A stretch of DNA of 64,000 nucleotides, taken from contig CAVQZC010000010.1 in the NCBI GenBank assembly GCA_963718315.1, forward strand, positions 124,001 through 188,000. Reading direction: 5' to 3'. Source of the stretch: CAVQZC01 sp963718315. GTDB taxonomy: Bacteria > Actinomycetota > Thermoleophilia > Gaiellales > JAICJC01. This document shows positions 1-8,441 of this stretch, one piece after another. Under the pieces are notes generated by a model. That model saw nothing but the letters and a program-made list of their open reading frames with translations, was not told the DNA's origin and searched no databases. Each line of letters begins with the position of its first letter. Position 1 is the stretch's first letter. The position numbers were made by a program, and so were the translations under genes.

Positions 1-521
1 TGGCGAAGTTCACCGAGAAGATGGGCGAGTGGCACACCGGCGACCCGACCGAGGAGGGCACGGCCATGGGGCCGCTGTCCTCGACGATCGCGGCCGACCG
101 GCTGCAGGACCAGCTCGACCGGGCGAAGGCGGGCGGTGCCACGGTGGTTCTGGGTGGCGAGCGCACCGGCAACTTCTTCGAGCCGACCGTGCTCACCGAC
201 GTCACTCCGGACAACGACGCCTACCGCGAGGAGCTGTTCGGCCCGGTTGCGGTCGTCTACAAGGTCGGCTCCGAGGAGGAGGCAGTCCGCCTCGCCAACG
301 ACACGGCCTACGGCCTCGGGTCGTATCTGTTCACGACCGACAAGGAGCAGGCCGAACGCGTCGCGAACCAGATCGACGCCGGGATGGTGTACGTCAACAT
401 CGTCGGCGCGGACGGCGCGGAGCTGCCGTTCGGCGGCGTCAAGCGCTCCGGCTCCGGCCGCGAGCTCGGCAAGTACGGCGCCGACGAGTTCGTCAACAAG
501 AAGCTGATCCGCGTCGGCTGA
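1..521 (+). CDS. Aldehyde dehydrogenase, C-terminal part (5' end outside window)
   Basis: NAD(P)-dependent aldehyde dehydrogenase, probably oxidising a small aldehyde such as succinate semialdehyde to the acid. The reading frame is open from base 3, so the window holds only about the last 172 residues. What is seen is the C-terminal catalytic and oligomerisation part: 'GPLSS', 'EELFGPVA' (the conserved Glu-Leu-Phe-Gly-Pro of the family) and 'LPFGGVKRSGSGRELG', the typical C-terminal signature of the SSADH/GabD-like branch. The nucleophilic cysteine and the Rossmann fold lie upstream and cannot be checked. The substrate is inferred from that signature only. A strong hairpin follows the stop and separates it from the convergent ATPase gene. 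Confidence 0.9.
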   Translation, partial: AKFTEKMGEWHTGDPTEEGTAMGPLSSTIAADRLQDQLDRAKAGGATVVLGGERTGNFFEPTVLTDVTPDNDAYREELFGPVAVVYKVGSEEEAVRLANDTAYGLGSYLFTTDKEQAERVANQIDAGMVYVNIVGADGAELPFGGVKRSGSGRELGKYGADEFVNKKLIRVG

Positions 522-544
522 GCCGACAACGCGGAGGTAGTCCC

Positions 545-578
545 GCCGCCCCCGGCCTCACACGAGACCGGGGGCGGC
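545..578. terminator. Bidirectional terminator-like hairpin between convergent genes
   Basis: Perfect 11-bp inverted repeat (545-555 with 568-578, GCCGCCCCCGG / CCGGGGGCGGC) with a 12-base loop, followed on the + strand by GTCGTTT. It sits just after the aldehyde dehydrogenase stop and overlaps the last codons of the ATPase gene, so it can serve both. Confidence 0.65.
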
Positions 579-3326
579 GTCGTTTGGCTCACCCGTGGGC
601 GCCGCCTCGGCCCGCTGCCGCTCACCCCGGACGATCCACTTCCCGGCCTCCCAGACCACCAGCAGGACGACCGCCGAAAGCAGCGCCGCCCCCCACTGCT
701 GAGCGGTCAGCTCCGTTGTTCCGAGCAACTTGCGGAGAAGTCCCCACTCGGTGAGCAGGACGGCTCCAACGATTTCGGCCATGGCCGTCAGGTTCAGGTT
801 CCGGCTGTTGAACGTGTCAGTGGTCAGGATCGTGCCGGTCTCGCTCCGGCAGTGGTAGGCGGCCGCGATCAGCATCAGCGCGAACGCCGTCACGCCCATC
901 GACGACCCGATCTTCACGCTGTGGTAGTGGTGAAGGCCGAGCTCGATCAGCAGCAGGTTGGCCACCGCCATGTAGAGGCCGACCAGACCGCAGGTGACGA
1001 ACATCCCATTGGTCAGGATCGACTCGCCGCGCGGGCGCGGGCGCAGGCGCATCAGGCCCGGCGTTTCCTGATCGAAGCCCAGCGCGATCCCGAAGGGTGC
1101 ATTCACCAGAAAGTGAATCCACAGCACCTGCGCGGAGGTGAACGGCTCGCCGGCCGCGATGTTGAAGATGCTCGCACCCAGGAATGTGAGGATGAACGCG
1201 ACCAGCAGGAGCAGGACGAAGCGGATGTACTTCGTCAGGTTGTCGAACAGCTTGCGACCCTGCTCGACCGCGTACACGATGGTCGCGAAGTTGTCGTCGG
1301 ACAGGACCATCCGGCCGGCGTTCTTGGCGACCTCCGTGCCGCTGCCCATCGCGATGCCGATGTCCGCCGCCTTGATGGCAGGCGCGTCGTTGACGCCGTC
1401 TCCTGTCATGGCAACGACGTGCCCCTTCTTCTTCAGCGTGTCGGCGAGCAGCACCTTGTGCTCCGGGGCCACGCGGCCGACCACGCCGATGTCCTCGATC
1501 CGGTCGAGCCGCTCCTGTTCGCTCAGCCGCGCGAAGTCGGCTCCCAGGAGCGCCTCGCCGGGGATACCCAGCTGCTTCGCGATGGCTGCGCCGGTGACGA
1601 CGTCGTCACCGGTCACCATGCGCACCCGGATGTGGGCCTCCTGAGCGTGCTGGACGGCGGCTTTCGACTCCTCCCGCGGCGGGTCGACCATCGCCACCAG
1701 GCTGGTCATCTCGAGGCCCTCGACGTGGGCGAGCAGGTCGCCGGAGGGGTCGAACCCCGAAGGGTCGATGTCGCGGTAGGCGGCGGCCATGACACGCAGC
1801 CCCTCCTCGCCCATTCGCTGCATGTTCTCCTCCGCTCGGGCTCTGAGGCTGTCGTCCCAGAGGACGCTCGAGCCGTCGGACAGAGCGGATGACACGCGAC
1901 CCAGAACAGCCGGCGCAGCACCCTTCACGTGGCAGCGAACGCGCTCGGCACCCGACCCGTCGGTCACCGTGCTGAAGGTCGCCATCAGCTTGTAGGTGGG
2001 GTCGAACGGCAGCGTTGCCAGGCGTGGGAACAACTCGCGGGTGGAGTCGATGTCGAGCCCGGCCTTGTGCGCGAGCACCAGCAGCGCCCCCTCGGTCGGG
2101 TCGCCCACCACCTTGCCGTCGACCAGCCGCGCGTCGCTGGCGATGACGTAGGGCAGGATCGCGTCCTCGATCGTGTCCGCCGACCCCGCCGCATGCGTGA
2201 TCGTGCCCTCGAGCCCGTACCCGCTGCCCGTGATCGTGTAGCGGTTGGTAGCGTCGAACACCTCGACCGCCGTCATCTGGTTCATGGTCAGCGTGCCGGT
2301 CTTGTCGGAGTTGATCGCCGACGTGAACCCCAGCGTTTCGACCGACGGCAGGTCCTTGACGATGGCCTTCTGCTTGGCCAGCTCCAGGCTGCCCATCGAG
2401 AGCACCACCTGGACGACGGTAGGCAAGGCTTCCGGGATGGCCGAGATGGCGAGGGCGACCGCGCTGATGAAGAGCGCGTCCTTGGCCTGCCCCCGGTGGA
2501 TACCAAGGGCGAACATGATCACCATGGTCAGGCCCGCCGCTCCGATGATCCAGAGCGTCAGCGTGTTCATCTGGCGCGTCAGCGGCGTCTCCTCGCGGAC
2601 CGTGGTCGTCAGCATGTTGGCGATCCGCCCCACCTGGGTGTCGCCGCCGGTGCCGGTCACGATCATGACCGCGCTGCCGTGCGTGACCGGCGTGTGCATG
2701 AAGGCCATGTTGGTCTGGTCGCCCGGGCCGAGCTCGTCGGCCTCCAGGGTGGCGGCGTCCTTCGATGCGGGCACGCTCTCCCCGGTCAGCGCAGCCTCGT
2801 CGATCTGCAGCGAGCTGGCCGAGACGATGCGGCCGTCGGCCGGCACCTGGTCACCTGCGGCCAGTAACACGACGTCGCCCACAACCAGCTGCGAGGCGTC
2901 GACCCGCGTCTCCGACCCATCGCGACGGACACGCGCGGTCTCCTTCATCATCGACTTGAGCGCGTTCATCGCGCTCTGTGCCTTTCCCTCCTGACGCAGG
3001 CCGACGACGGCGTTCAGCAGGGTGATGGTCAGCAGCAGGATGGCGGTCGACCACTGCGAGATCGCGAGCGACACCACGGCCGCCCCGACCAGGATCAGCT
3101 GCATGTAGCTGGTGTACTGGGCCAGGAACCGCTTCAGCTGGGAAGGCGGCTCCTCGGCCGGCAGCTCGTTCGGCCCATTGCGCTGAAGGCGGGCGCCGGC
3201 CTCGGCCGCCGACAGCCCGGTCTCGATGTCGACCCCGACTGCGGTGGCGACCGCCGCGGGCTCGAGTGCATACCAGCGGTGCTCCCGCCCGGCTGCCGGG
3301 AGTGTTTGCGTAGGGGTGTCCGTCAA
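558..3326 (-). CDS. P2-type cation-transporting ATPase (Ca2+/PacL-like)
   Basis: Membrane ATPase of 922 residues that would export a cation at the expense of ATP. Domains in order: N-terminal cation-ATPase segment (about 15-80), actuator loop with TGES (181-184), membrane motif PEALP (298-302), phosphorylation site DKTGTLT (341-347), nucleotide-binding domain, hinge TGDGVNDAPAI, then C-terminal membrane helices. Length and order fit P2-type (SERCA/PMR1-like) pumps. The usual membrane motif is PEGLP; here Gly is Ala, so the transported ion is unsure. The start is TTG at 3326, supported by GGAGG a few bases upstream. It follows the FAD oxidoreductase gene on the same strand after about 100 bases that contain a long inverted repeat. 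Confidence 0.93.
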   Translation of the reverse strand: MTDTPTQTLPAAGREHRWYALEPAAVATAVGVDIETGLSAAEAGARLQRNGPNELPAEEPPSQLKRFLAQYTSYMQLILVGAAVVSLAISQWSTAILLLTITLLNAVVGLRQEGKAQSAMNALKSMMKETARVRRDGSETRVDASQLVVGDVVLLAAGDQVPADGRIVSASSLQIDEAALTGESVPASKDAATLEADELGPGDQTNMAFMHTPVTHGSAVMIVTGTGGDTQVGRIANMLTTTVREETPLTRQMNTLTLWIIGAAGLTMVIMFALGIHRGQAKDALFISAVALAISAIPEALPTVVQVVLSMGSLELAKQKAIVKDLPSVETLGFTSAINSDKTGTLTMNQMTAVEVFDATNRYTITGSGYGLEGTITHAAGSADTIEDAILPYVIASDARLVDGKVVGDPTEGALLVLAHKAGLDIDSTRELFPRLATLPFDPTYKLMATFSTVTDGSGAERVRCHVKGAAPAVLGRVSSALSDGSSVLWDDSLRARAEENMQRMGEEGLRVMAAAYRDIDPSGFDPSGDLLAHVEGLEMTSLVAMVDPPREESKAAVQHAQEAHIRVRMVTGDDVVTGAAIAKQLGIPGEALLGADFARLSEQERLDRIEDIGVVGRVAPEHKVLLADTLKKKGHVVAMTGDGVNDAPAIKAADIGIAMGSGTEVAKNAGRMVLSDDNFATIVYAVEQGRKLFDNLTKYIRFVLLLLVAFILTFLGASIFNIAAGEPFTSAQVLWIHFLVNAPFGIALGFDQETPGLMRLRPRPRGESILTNGMFVTCGLVGLYMAVANLLLIELGLHHYHSVKIGSSMGVTAFALMLIAAAYHCRSETGTILTTDTFNSRNLNLTAMAEIVGAVLLTEWGLLRKLLGTTELTAQQWGAALLSAVVLLVVWEAGKWIVRGERQRAEAAPTGEPNDAAPGLV

Positions 3327-3334
3327 GCGTCCTC

Positions 3335-3374
3335 CGTCCGAACGATCAAGGCCTCACCCTCGCACGTTCGGACG
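3335..3374. promoter_or_regulatory. 10-bp inverted repeat upstream of the P-type ATPase gene
   Basis: CGTCCGAACG at 3335-3344 and its perfect reverse complement CGTTCGGACG at 3365-3374, with a 20-base spacer and arm centres 30 bp apart. It lies 9-48 bases upstream of the TTG start. It could be an operator with two half-sites on one face of the helix, or a leader hairpin. No regulator gene is next to it. Confidence 0.4.
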
Positions 3375-3428
3375 CAAATGTGAAGCCAGACAGCCCGCCC
3401 GCCGTCGCCCAAATGGGACGGTGCGGAG

Positions 3429-4857
3429 TCATTCCGGCCCCGGCAGGACGGCGTCGTCAGGGTCAATCGCACCGGCGGCGACGATCGCTGCGCGGCTGAG
3501 CGCATTGGCGTAGGTCGGGAACGAGAAGGGCACCCGCGCCAGCTGGTCGACTCGCATGCCCGCCTCCATGGCGACCGCAGCCAGCTGGGCGAGCTCGACC
3601 GCACGCTCGCCGACGATGTGACAGCCAAGGATGGTGCGTTCATCCCGATCGACGATCAGCTTGCAGAACCCGGTCGTCCGGCCGTCGATGATCGGCCGCG
3701 GCATCGCCTCGAACGCGACGCGGGCAACCAGCACGTCACGCCCTTCCCGCGCCGCCGCCTCGGTCATCCCCACCGACGCATACTCGGGATCCGTGAAGCT
3801 GCCAACCGGGCTGACCGCCCCGTTCAGCCCGGCGTCTTTGCCGCCGGCGGCGTTGGTGGCGGCGGTGTAGCCCTGACGCATCGCCTCGTGGACGAGCATC
3901 GCCCGCCCGGTGATGTCACCGGCAGCGAACACGTGCGGCGCCGACGTCCGCATCTGGTCGTCGACTGCGACGAATCCGCGGCGATCGGTCTCGACGCCCG
4001 CCGTCTCGAGCTGCAGGTCGACGGTGTTCGCGAGCCACCCGATCGCCACCACGGCCAGCTCGGCCTCGAGGTGGCTCTCGACGCCCTCCCGGGCGACGCT
4101 GAGCCGGACGCCGGCGTCGCACCGCTCGAGGCCGAGGACAGTCCCGCCGTCATCCCTGACATCGATGCCCAGCTCCCGGAGTGCCCCGGTGAACGCCGCC
4201 GAGACGTCCTCGTCTTCGGTCATCAGCAGGCGCGGGGCGGCCTCGAACAGGCACACGCGCGTCCCGAAGGCGTTGAAGATCGACGCGACCTGGGCTCCGG
4301 TCGCCCCGGCGCCGATCACGATCATCGACCCCGGCGTTTCGGACAGGCCCCAGGCGTCGCTGTGCGTGGCGGCGAGCTCACCGCCGGGGACGTCCAGGCG
4401 CCTCGGCACCCCGCCCGTGCAGAGCACGATCTCCTCGCCGCGAAGCGGCGGTGCCGTCTCGCTTTCGATCGTCGTCGGGCCGACGAAGCGGGCGGTGCCG
4501 GCGTGCTCGAAGACGGCGACGCCCGCCTCCTCCAACTCGTCGCGCAGCAGCGACCGGTCGCGCGTCTCGCGCGTCACCTGCTGGACGCGCTCGAGCAGAC
4601 GCTGGTAGTCGACCGAGATCTCGCCCGGTGACGATCCCGTGCGCCGGTAGGTGGCGCGCCTCACGGATCAGCCGCGCCGCCTGGGCCAGCGTCCGCACCG
4701 GCACCGGCCCGTCGTTCGCCGCCATGCCGCCGAAGTCATCCCGCGTGACCAGTGCCGTCGCGGCCCCCAGCCGCGCAGCCCGCAGCGCCGCAACCACGCC
4801 CGCGGGACCGGCGCCGACCACCACCACGTCGAACGGCAACGGCTCGTCTCGCGGCAT
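3429..4857 (-). CDS. FAD-dependent oxidoreductase of the disulfide-reductase fold, lacking redox cysteines (frameshifted)
   Basis: Flavoprotein of the pyridine nucleotide-disulfide oxidoreductase fold, about 475 residues once restored. The FAD-binding N terminus 'VVVVGAGPAGVVAAL' reads in one frame to about 4645. The rest continues in another frame: NAD(P) motif 'VIGAGATGAQVA', FAD motif 'HVFAAGDITG' and the dimerisation domain. The span is 1429 nt (3n+1), so one extra base near 4640-4655 explains it. The CxxxxC redox pair is replaced by 'GGMAANDGPVPV', so it cannot act as a disulfide reductase. A transhydrogenase-like or other NAD(P)H oxidoreductase role is possible. The start is taken as ATG 4857 just before the FAD motif; an ATG at 4923 would add 22 residues. 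It is divergent from glucose dehydrogenase, with a palindrome between. Confidence 0.8.
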
Positions 4858-4902
4858 GACCGAATCATGCGGAACCGCAAGCGGACAGGCTTCGTCCACT
4901 TG

Positions 4903-4921
4903 GGATGATGACGCATCATCC
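4903..4921. promoter_or_regulatory. Palindrome in the divergent oxidoreductase/glucose dehydrogenase region
   Basis: GGATGATG-ACG-CATCATCC: perfect 8-bp arms with a 3-base centre. It lies between the two divergent starts (4857 on the minus strand, 4944 on the plus strand). Position and symmetry suit an operator for a dimeric regulator controlling both sides; the regulator is unknown. Confidence 0.45.
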
Positions 4922-4943
4922 ACCGGCTGCGACGGTTCGGCTC

Positions 4944-5990
4944 ATGCGGGCGATGACGGTGGAGCCGGGACGAGCCGGATCGGCGGCTGTCGACGAGGTA
5001 CCAGATCCAGGCGATCTGGACGGCACGCTGCTCGTCCGCGGGCAGCTGGTCGGCGTCTGCGGCACCGACCGCGAGATCGCCGAGGGCGTCTACGGCACTC
5101 CGCCTGACGGCGAACGGCGGCTCGTGCTCGGCCACGAGGGGCTGGGCGAGGTCGTGTCGGCGCCGCCCGGTTCGGGGTTCTCGGCGGGCGACCCGGTGGT
5201 CGGCATCGTCCGCCGCCCCGATCCCGTGCCGTGTCCCGCGTGCGCCGCCGGCGATTGGGACATGTGCCGCAACGGGATGTACACCGAGCGCGGCATCGTT
5301 GGCCGCGATGGCTACGGGAGCGAGCTGTGGCGACTGGAGCCGGACTACGCGATCGGCGTTCCCGCGACCCTCGGGGACCTGGGCGTGCTGCTGGAGCCGA
5401 CCTCGGTGCTGGCAAAGGCGTGGGAGCAGGTCGACCGGATCTCCGAGCGTGCGTTCTTCGTGCGCGGTCGGGCGCTGGTGACCGGCGCCGGGCCGATCGG
5501 GCTGATGGCCGCGCTGCTGGGCGTCCAGCGCGGGTACGAGGTGCACGTCGCCGACCACGCAACGGGCGGACCGAAGCAGGACCTGGTCGAGGCGCTCGGC
5601 GCCCACTACCACTCCGGCGACGCCGCCGACGTGGACATCGAGGCCGACGTGGTCGTCGAGTGCACCGGAGCCGGCAGCGTCGTCCACGCCGCCGGGCGCA
5701 AGCTGACCAGCGGCGGGATCATGTGCCTGACCGGCATCATGGCCTCGCCGCCCACGCTCGACGTGGATGCGACCGAGATGAACCGGGCGATGGTGCTGCA
5801 GAACGCGGTGGTGTTCGGCAGCGTCAACGCCGGGCGCCGCCACTGGCATCAGGCAGCGCGCTCCCTGGCGGCGGCCGATCCTGCGTGGCTCGGCGGCCTG
5901 ATCACGCGGAGCGTCCCGCTGGCGGACTGGACCACGGCCCTCTACCGCGAGCCGGACGACATCAAGGTCGTGGTTAACCTGCAGGCATGA
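4944..5990 (+). CDS. Glucose 1-dehydrogenase-like medium-chain dehydrogenase
   Basis: Zinc-dependent medium-chain dehydrogenase of the archaeal-type glucose dehydrogenase branch, expected to oxidise glucose or another aldose to the lactone with NAD(P)+. From the ATG at 4944 it has 348 residues. Catalytic-zinc ligands: Cys39 in 'CGTDRE', His64-Glu65 in 'LGHEG', Glu151 in 'LLEPTSV'. The nucleotide-binding motif GAGPIG is at 181-186. The structural-zinc lobe shows only three cysteines (Cys97, Cys100, Cys108); the first of the usual four is missing. The frame stays open to 4905, but the domain begins at 4944. Its stop overlaps the start of the lactonase gene (ATGA), so the two act in sequence: aldose to lactone to aldonic acid. 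Confidence 0.85.
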   Translation: MRAMTVEPGRAGSAAVDEVPDPGDLDGTLLVRGQLVGVCGTDREIAEGVYGTPPDGERRLVLGHEGLGEVVSAPPGSGFSAGDPVVGIVRRPDPVPCPACAAGDWDMCRNGMYTERGIVGRDGYGSELWRLEPDYAIGVPATLGDLGVLLEPTSVLAKAWEQVDRISERAFFVRGRALVTGAGPIGLMAALLGVQRGYEVHVADHATGGPKQDLVEALGAHYHSGDAADVDIEADVVVECTGAGSVVHAAGRKLTSGGIMCLTGIMASPPTLDVDATEMNRAMVLQNAVVFGSVNAGRRHWHQAARSLAAADPAWLGGLITRSVPLADWTTALYREPDDIKVVVNLQA

Positions 5991-6895
5991 CCGTCATCCG
6001 CCTCTGTCCGTGGTCGGACACCCCCGGACTGCTCAGCGAGGGGCCGCGCTGGCACGAGGAGCGCCAGGAGCTGCTGTGGGTCGACATCCTCGGCAAGCAG
6101 GTGCACCGTGGCACGCTCGACGCCGAAGGCGCGCTTCAGAAGCTGTCCACGATCACCCTCGACCGCGACGTGGGCGCCGTCGCGCCCGCCGAAGACGGCG
6201 GCTACGTCGTCGCTGCCGGGCAGGGGTACCTCCAGATCACGCCGGACGGCACCGTGCGCGAGCTGGCCCAGCCTGCCGCCGCCCACCCGGAGGTGCGCAT
6301 GAACGACGGCGCGTGCGACCCGCAGGGGCGGTTCTGGGCAGGCACGGTGGCCTACGACGAGACCCCGGGCGCCGCCAGCCTCTACCGGCTGGAGCTCGAC
6401 GGCAGCACCACCACGATGCTGACCGGGCTGACCATCTCGAACGGCATCGGGTGGAGCCCCGACGGCGGCACCATGTATCTCAACGACAGCGGCTCCGGGA
6501 GCGTCTTCGCGTTCGACTTCGACGGACCGACCGGCGCCATCAGCCACCAGCGCACGCTCGTCCGGCTCGAGACGCCGGGCATCGTGCCTGACGGTCTGAC
6601 GGTGGACGAGGACGGAGGGATCTGGGTCGCCCTGTGGGGCGGGGGCGCCGTCCACCGCTACCTGCCGGACGGATCGCTGGCCGACGAGGTCGAGATGCCG
6701 GTGGAGCGGCCGACCTCGTGCGCCTTCGGCGGTCCCGACCGGTCGACACTGTTCGTCACCAGCGCCCGGAATGACCTGTCTGACGAGGCCCTCGAGCGCC
6801 AGCCGTTCGCGGGTCGCCTGTTCGCGGTCGAAGGGCTGGGCGTCCGCGGCATGCCCGCGCTGCCCTACCGCGGTCGCCTGCCCGACCCCGACTGA
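5987..6895 (+). CDS. SMP-30/gluconolactonase family lactonase
   Basis: Six-bladed beta-propeller lactonase, 302 residues, that would open the sugar lactone made by the upstream dehydrogenase. Metal-site residues match human SMP-30 spacing: Glu18 in 'SEGPRW', Asn152 in 'ISNGIGW' and Asp202 in 'VPDGLTVDEDGG'. Arg104 and Asn106 in 'VRMNDG' fit the substrate pocket. Its ATG overlaps the dehydrogenase stop by four bases, so translation is probably coupled. No signal peptide is visible, so it should be cytoplasmic. The exact sugar is not readable. Together the pair suggests non-phosphorylative aldose oxidation; no downstream dehydratase or aldolase is in the window. Confidence 0.9.
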   Translation: MTVIRLCPWSDTPGLLSEGPRWHEERQELLWVDILGKQVHRGTLDAEGALQKLSTITLDRDVGAVAPAEDGGYVVAAGQGYLQITPDGTVRELAQPAAAHPEVRMNDGACDPQGRFWAGTVAYDETPGAASLYRLELDGSTTTMLTGLTISNGIGWSPDGGTMYLNDSGSGSVFAFDFDGPTGAISHQRTLVRLETPGIVPDGLTVDEDGGIWVALWGGGAVHRYLPDGSLADEVEMPVERPTSCAFGGPDRSTLFVTSARNDLSDEALERQPFAGRLFAVEGLGVRGMPALPYRGRLPDPD

Positions 6896-7038
6896 CCGGC
6901 CGGGCGAAGGGCGGTGGTGCGCACCCCACGGCGAACCCGGGTGCCGGCATGAGTGCGGCGCTACCCCGCTCCTACGAGCATCGTGACGCGCCCGTACGCA
7001 GGTCGATCGCGGGCGTCGAACCGACAAGGAGGCCGTTG

Positions 7039-7431
7039 ATGGTCCTGACCAGCACCTTGGGTGAAATCCTCTGGTCGTTCCTCGTAATCTTCTTCCTGAT
7101 CACGTACTTCATGATGCTGTTCTGGGTGATCGTGGACATCTTCCGCCGCCACGACATCGGGGGTGGCAAGAAGGCCGTCTGGCTGATAGCGCTGTTCATC
7201 CTCCCGCTCGTCGGGCTGCTGATCTACATGCTGGTCGACGGGAATGGCATCGCCGAACGCAACGCGGCGCAGGCAAAGGCGGCGCAGAGCGACTTCGACG
7301 ACCACGTGCGCTCGGTCGCCGGAGGCGGCAGCGCCGACGAGATCGCGAAGGCCAAGCAGCTGCTCGACTCGGGCGCCATCAACCAGGCCGAGTTCGATCA
7401 GATCAAGACAAAGGCGCTCGCGGCCGGCTGA
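7039..7431 (+). CDS. Small membrane protein with PLDc_N-type segment and SHOCT domain
   Basis: 130-residue membrane protein. Two hydrophobic helices near the N terminus ('SFLVIFFLITYFMMLFWVIV' and 'AVWLIALFILPLVGLLIYML') form the PLDc_N-like segment. The last 35 residues ('SADEIAKAKQLLDSGAIN', then 'EFDQIKTKAL') are a SHOCT domain. The start at ATG 7039 is supported by AAGGAGG at 7026-7032; the frame is open further upstream but nothing there looks like protein. The function of this domain pair is not established. SHOCT is usually an oligomerisation or interaction module at the end of membrane or toxin-like proteins. A strong hairpin follows the gene. Confidence 0.85.
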   Translation: MVLTSTLGEILWSFLVIFFLITYFMMLFWVIVDIFRRHDIGGGKKAVWLIALFILPLVGLLIYMLVDGNGIAERNAAQAKAAQSDFDDHVRSVAGGGSADEIAKAKQLLDSGAINQAEFDQIKTKALAAG

Positions 7432-7461
7432 CCGGCCACGGCACCAGAGACATCCGCACAC

Positions 7462-7490
7462 GACAGGCCCGGCACATTGCCGGGCCTGTC
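7462..7490. terminator. Strong bidirectional hairpin between convergent genes
   Basis: Perfect 13-bp inverted repeat (7462-7474 / 7478-7490, GACAGGCCCGGCA with its complement) and a 3-base loop, followed by TCATTT. It lies between the SHOCT protein gene and the convergent YihY gene, whose stop codon begins at 7491. Confidence 0.8.
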
Positions 7491-8399
7491 TCATTTCGGG
7501 GTCAGGGCGGCGCGGCTGCGGTCGGTCTCGGCGTTGACCTCGGCCCCGTAGAGCAGCGCCAGGCCCGTCAGCCAGAGCCAGGTCAGCATGACGATCACAC
7601 CGGCCAGCGATCCCCACGTCTTGTTGTAGGACGAGATGTTGTCCACGTAGTAGGCGAAGCCGAGCGACGACAGCATCCAGATCACCGCCGCCACCAGCGA
7701 CCCCAGCGTGAACACCTTGTGGTGGCGGCCCTCGACGTCGGGGCCGAGCGTGAGGATGCCGGCGAACGCGACCAGCAGGCCCCCGAGCAGGATCGGCCAC
7801 TGGGCGACCCACCAGATCCAGTTGATGGCACCCGGGATCCCCAGCGCCGGGCCCAGCCAGGCGGTCATCACCGGGCCCAACACCTGGAGCACGACCACCA
7901 ACGCCAGCGCGACCAGGATGCAGGCGACCATACCGAGCGACACGATCCGTCCCCGCAGGAAGGAGCGGCGGACGTTGCTCTCGTAGGCGAGGTTGACGGC
8001 CCACTGGACGGTGGTCATGGCGCTCGTCAGCGACCACAGCGCAATCAACGCGCCGACCACGATCATGGTCTCGCCGCCGCCGCTGACCCGCGTCCGCTCC
8101 AGGCTGTCGTTGAGCAGTCGGACAACACTCTCCGGGGCAACTCCCTGCAGATGCGAGATCAGCGAGCTGGCGTCGGTCGGGCCGGCCACCAGGGTGAACA
8201 CGCCGAGTGCCACAAGCAAGCCCGACGGAACGGCCAGGAACAGGTTGAACGCGATCGCCTGCGCCAGGTTCGGGATGTGGTCGCGCATCGAGCGACGAGC
8301 GGCGCGGACCAGGATCCCGAAGAACCCCGGCCGGCGCGGCTGGGCGGCCGGCTCCTCGGTTGTGCCCGCAGGCTCGGTGCGCTGCTCGGCTTCGGTCAT
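7491..8399 (-). CDS. YihY/virulence factor BrkB family membrane protein
   Basis: Integral membrane protein, 302 residues from the ATG at 8399, with about six hydrophobic segments and the family's N-terminal pattern 'NLAQAIAFNLFLAVPSGLLVALGVFTL'. Typical C-terminal motifs are 'YVDNISSYNKTWGSLAGVIVML' (in part) and 'TWLWLTGLALLYGAEVNAE'. The family was once labelled ribonuclease BN, which is incorrect; its function is still unclear, possibly transport or envelope-related. The frame stays open far upstream of 8399, but that part is not protein-like. A second family member begins at 63443 in this window. Confidence 0.9.
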   Translation of the reverse strand: MTEAEQRTEPAGTTEEPAAQPRRPGFFGILVRAARRSMRDHIPNLAQAIAFNLFLAVPSGLLVALGVFTLVAGPTDASSLISHLQGVAPESVVRLLNDSLERTRVSGGGETMIVVGALIALWSLTSAMTTVQWAVNLAYESNVRRSFLRGRIVSLGMVACILVALALVVVLQVLGPVMTAWLGPALGIPGAINWIWWVAQWPILLGGLLVAFAGILTLGPDVEGRHHKVFTLGSLVAAVIWMLSSLGFAYYVDNISSYNKTWGSLAGVIVMLTWLWLTGLALLYGAEVNAETDRSRAALTPK

Positions 8400-8441
8400 C
8401 TCGATGAGACTACCCTTCCGCGCGCCTGGCAAACTGCGCGG

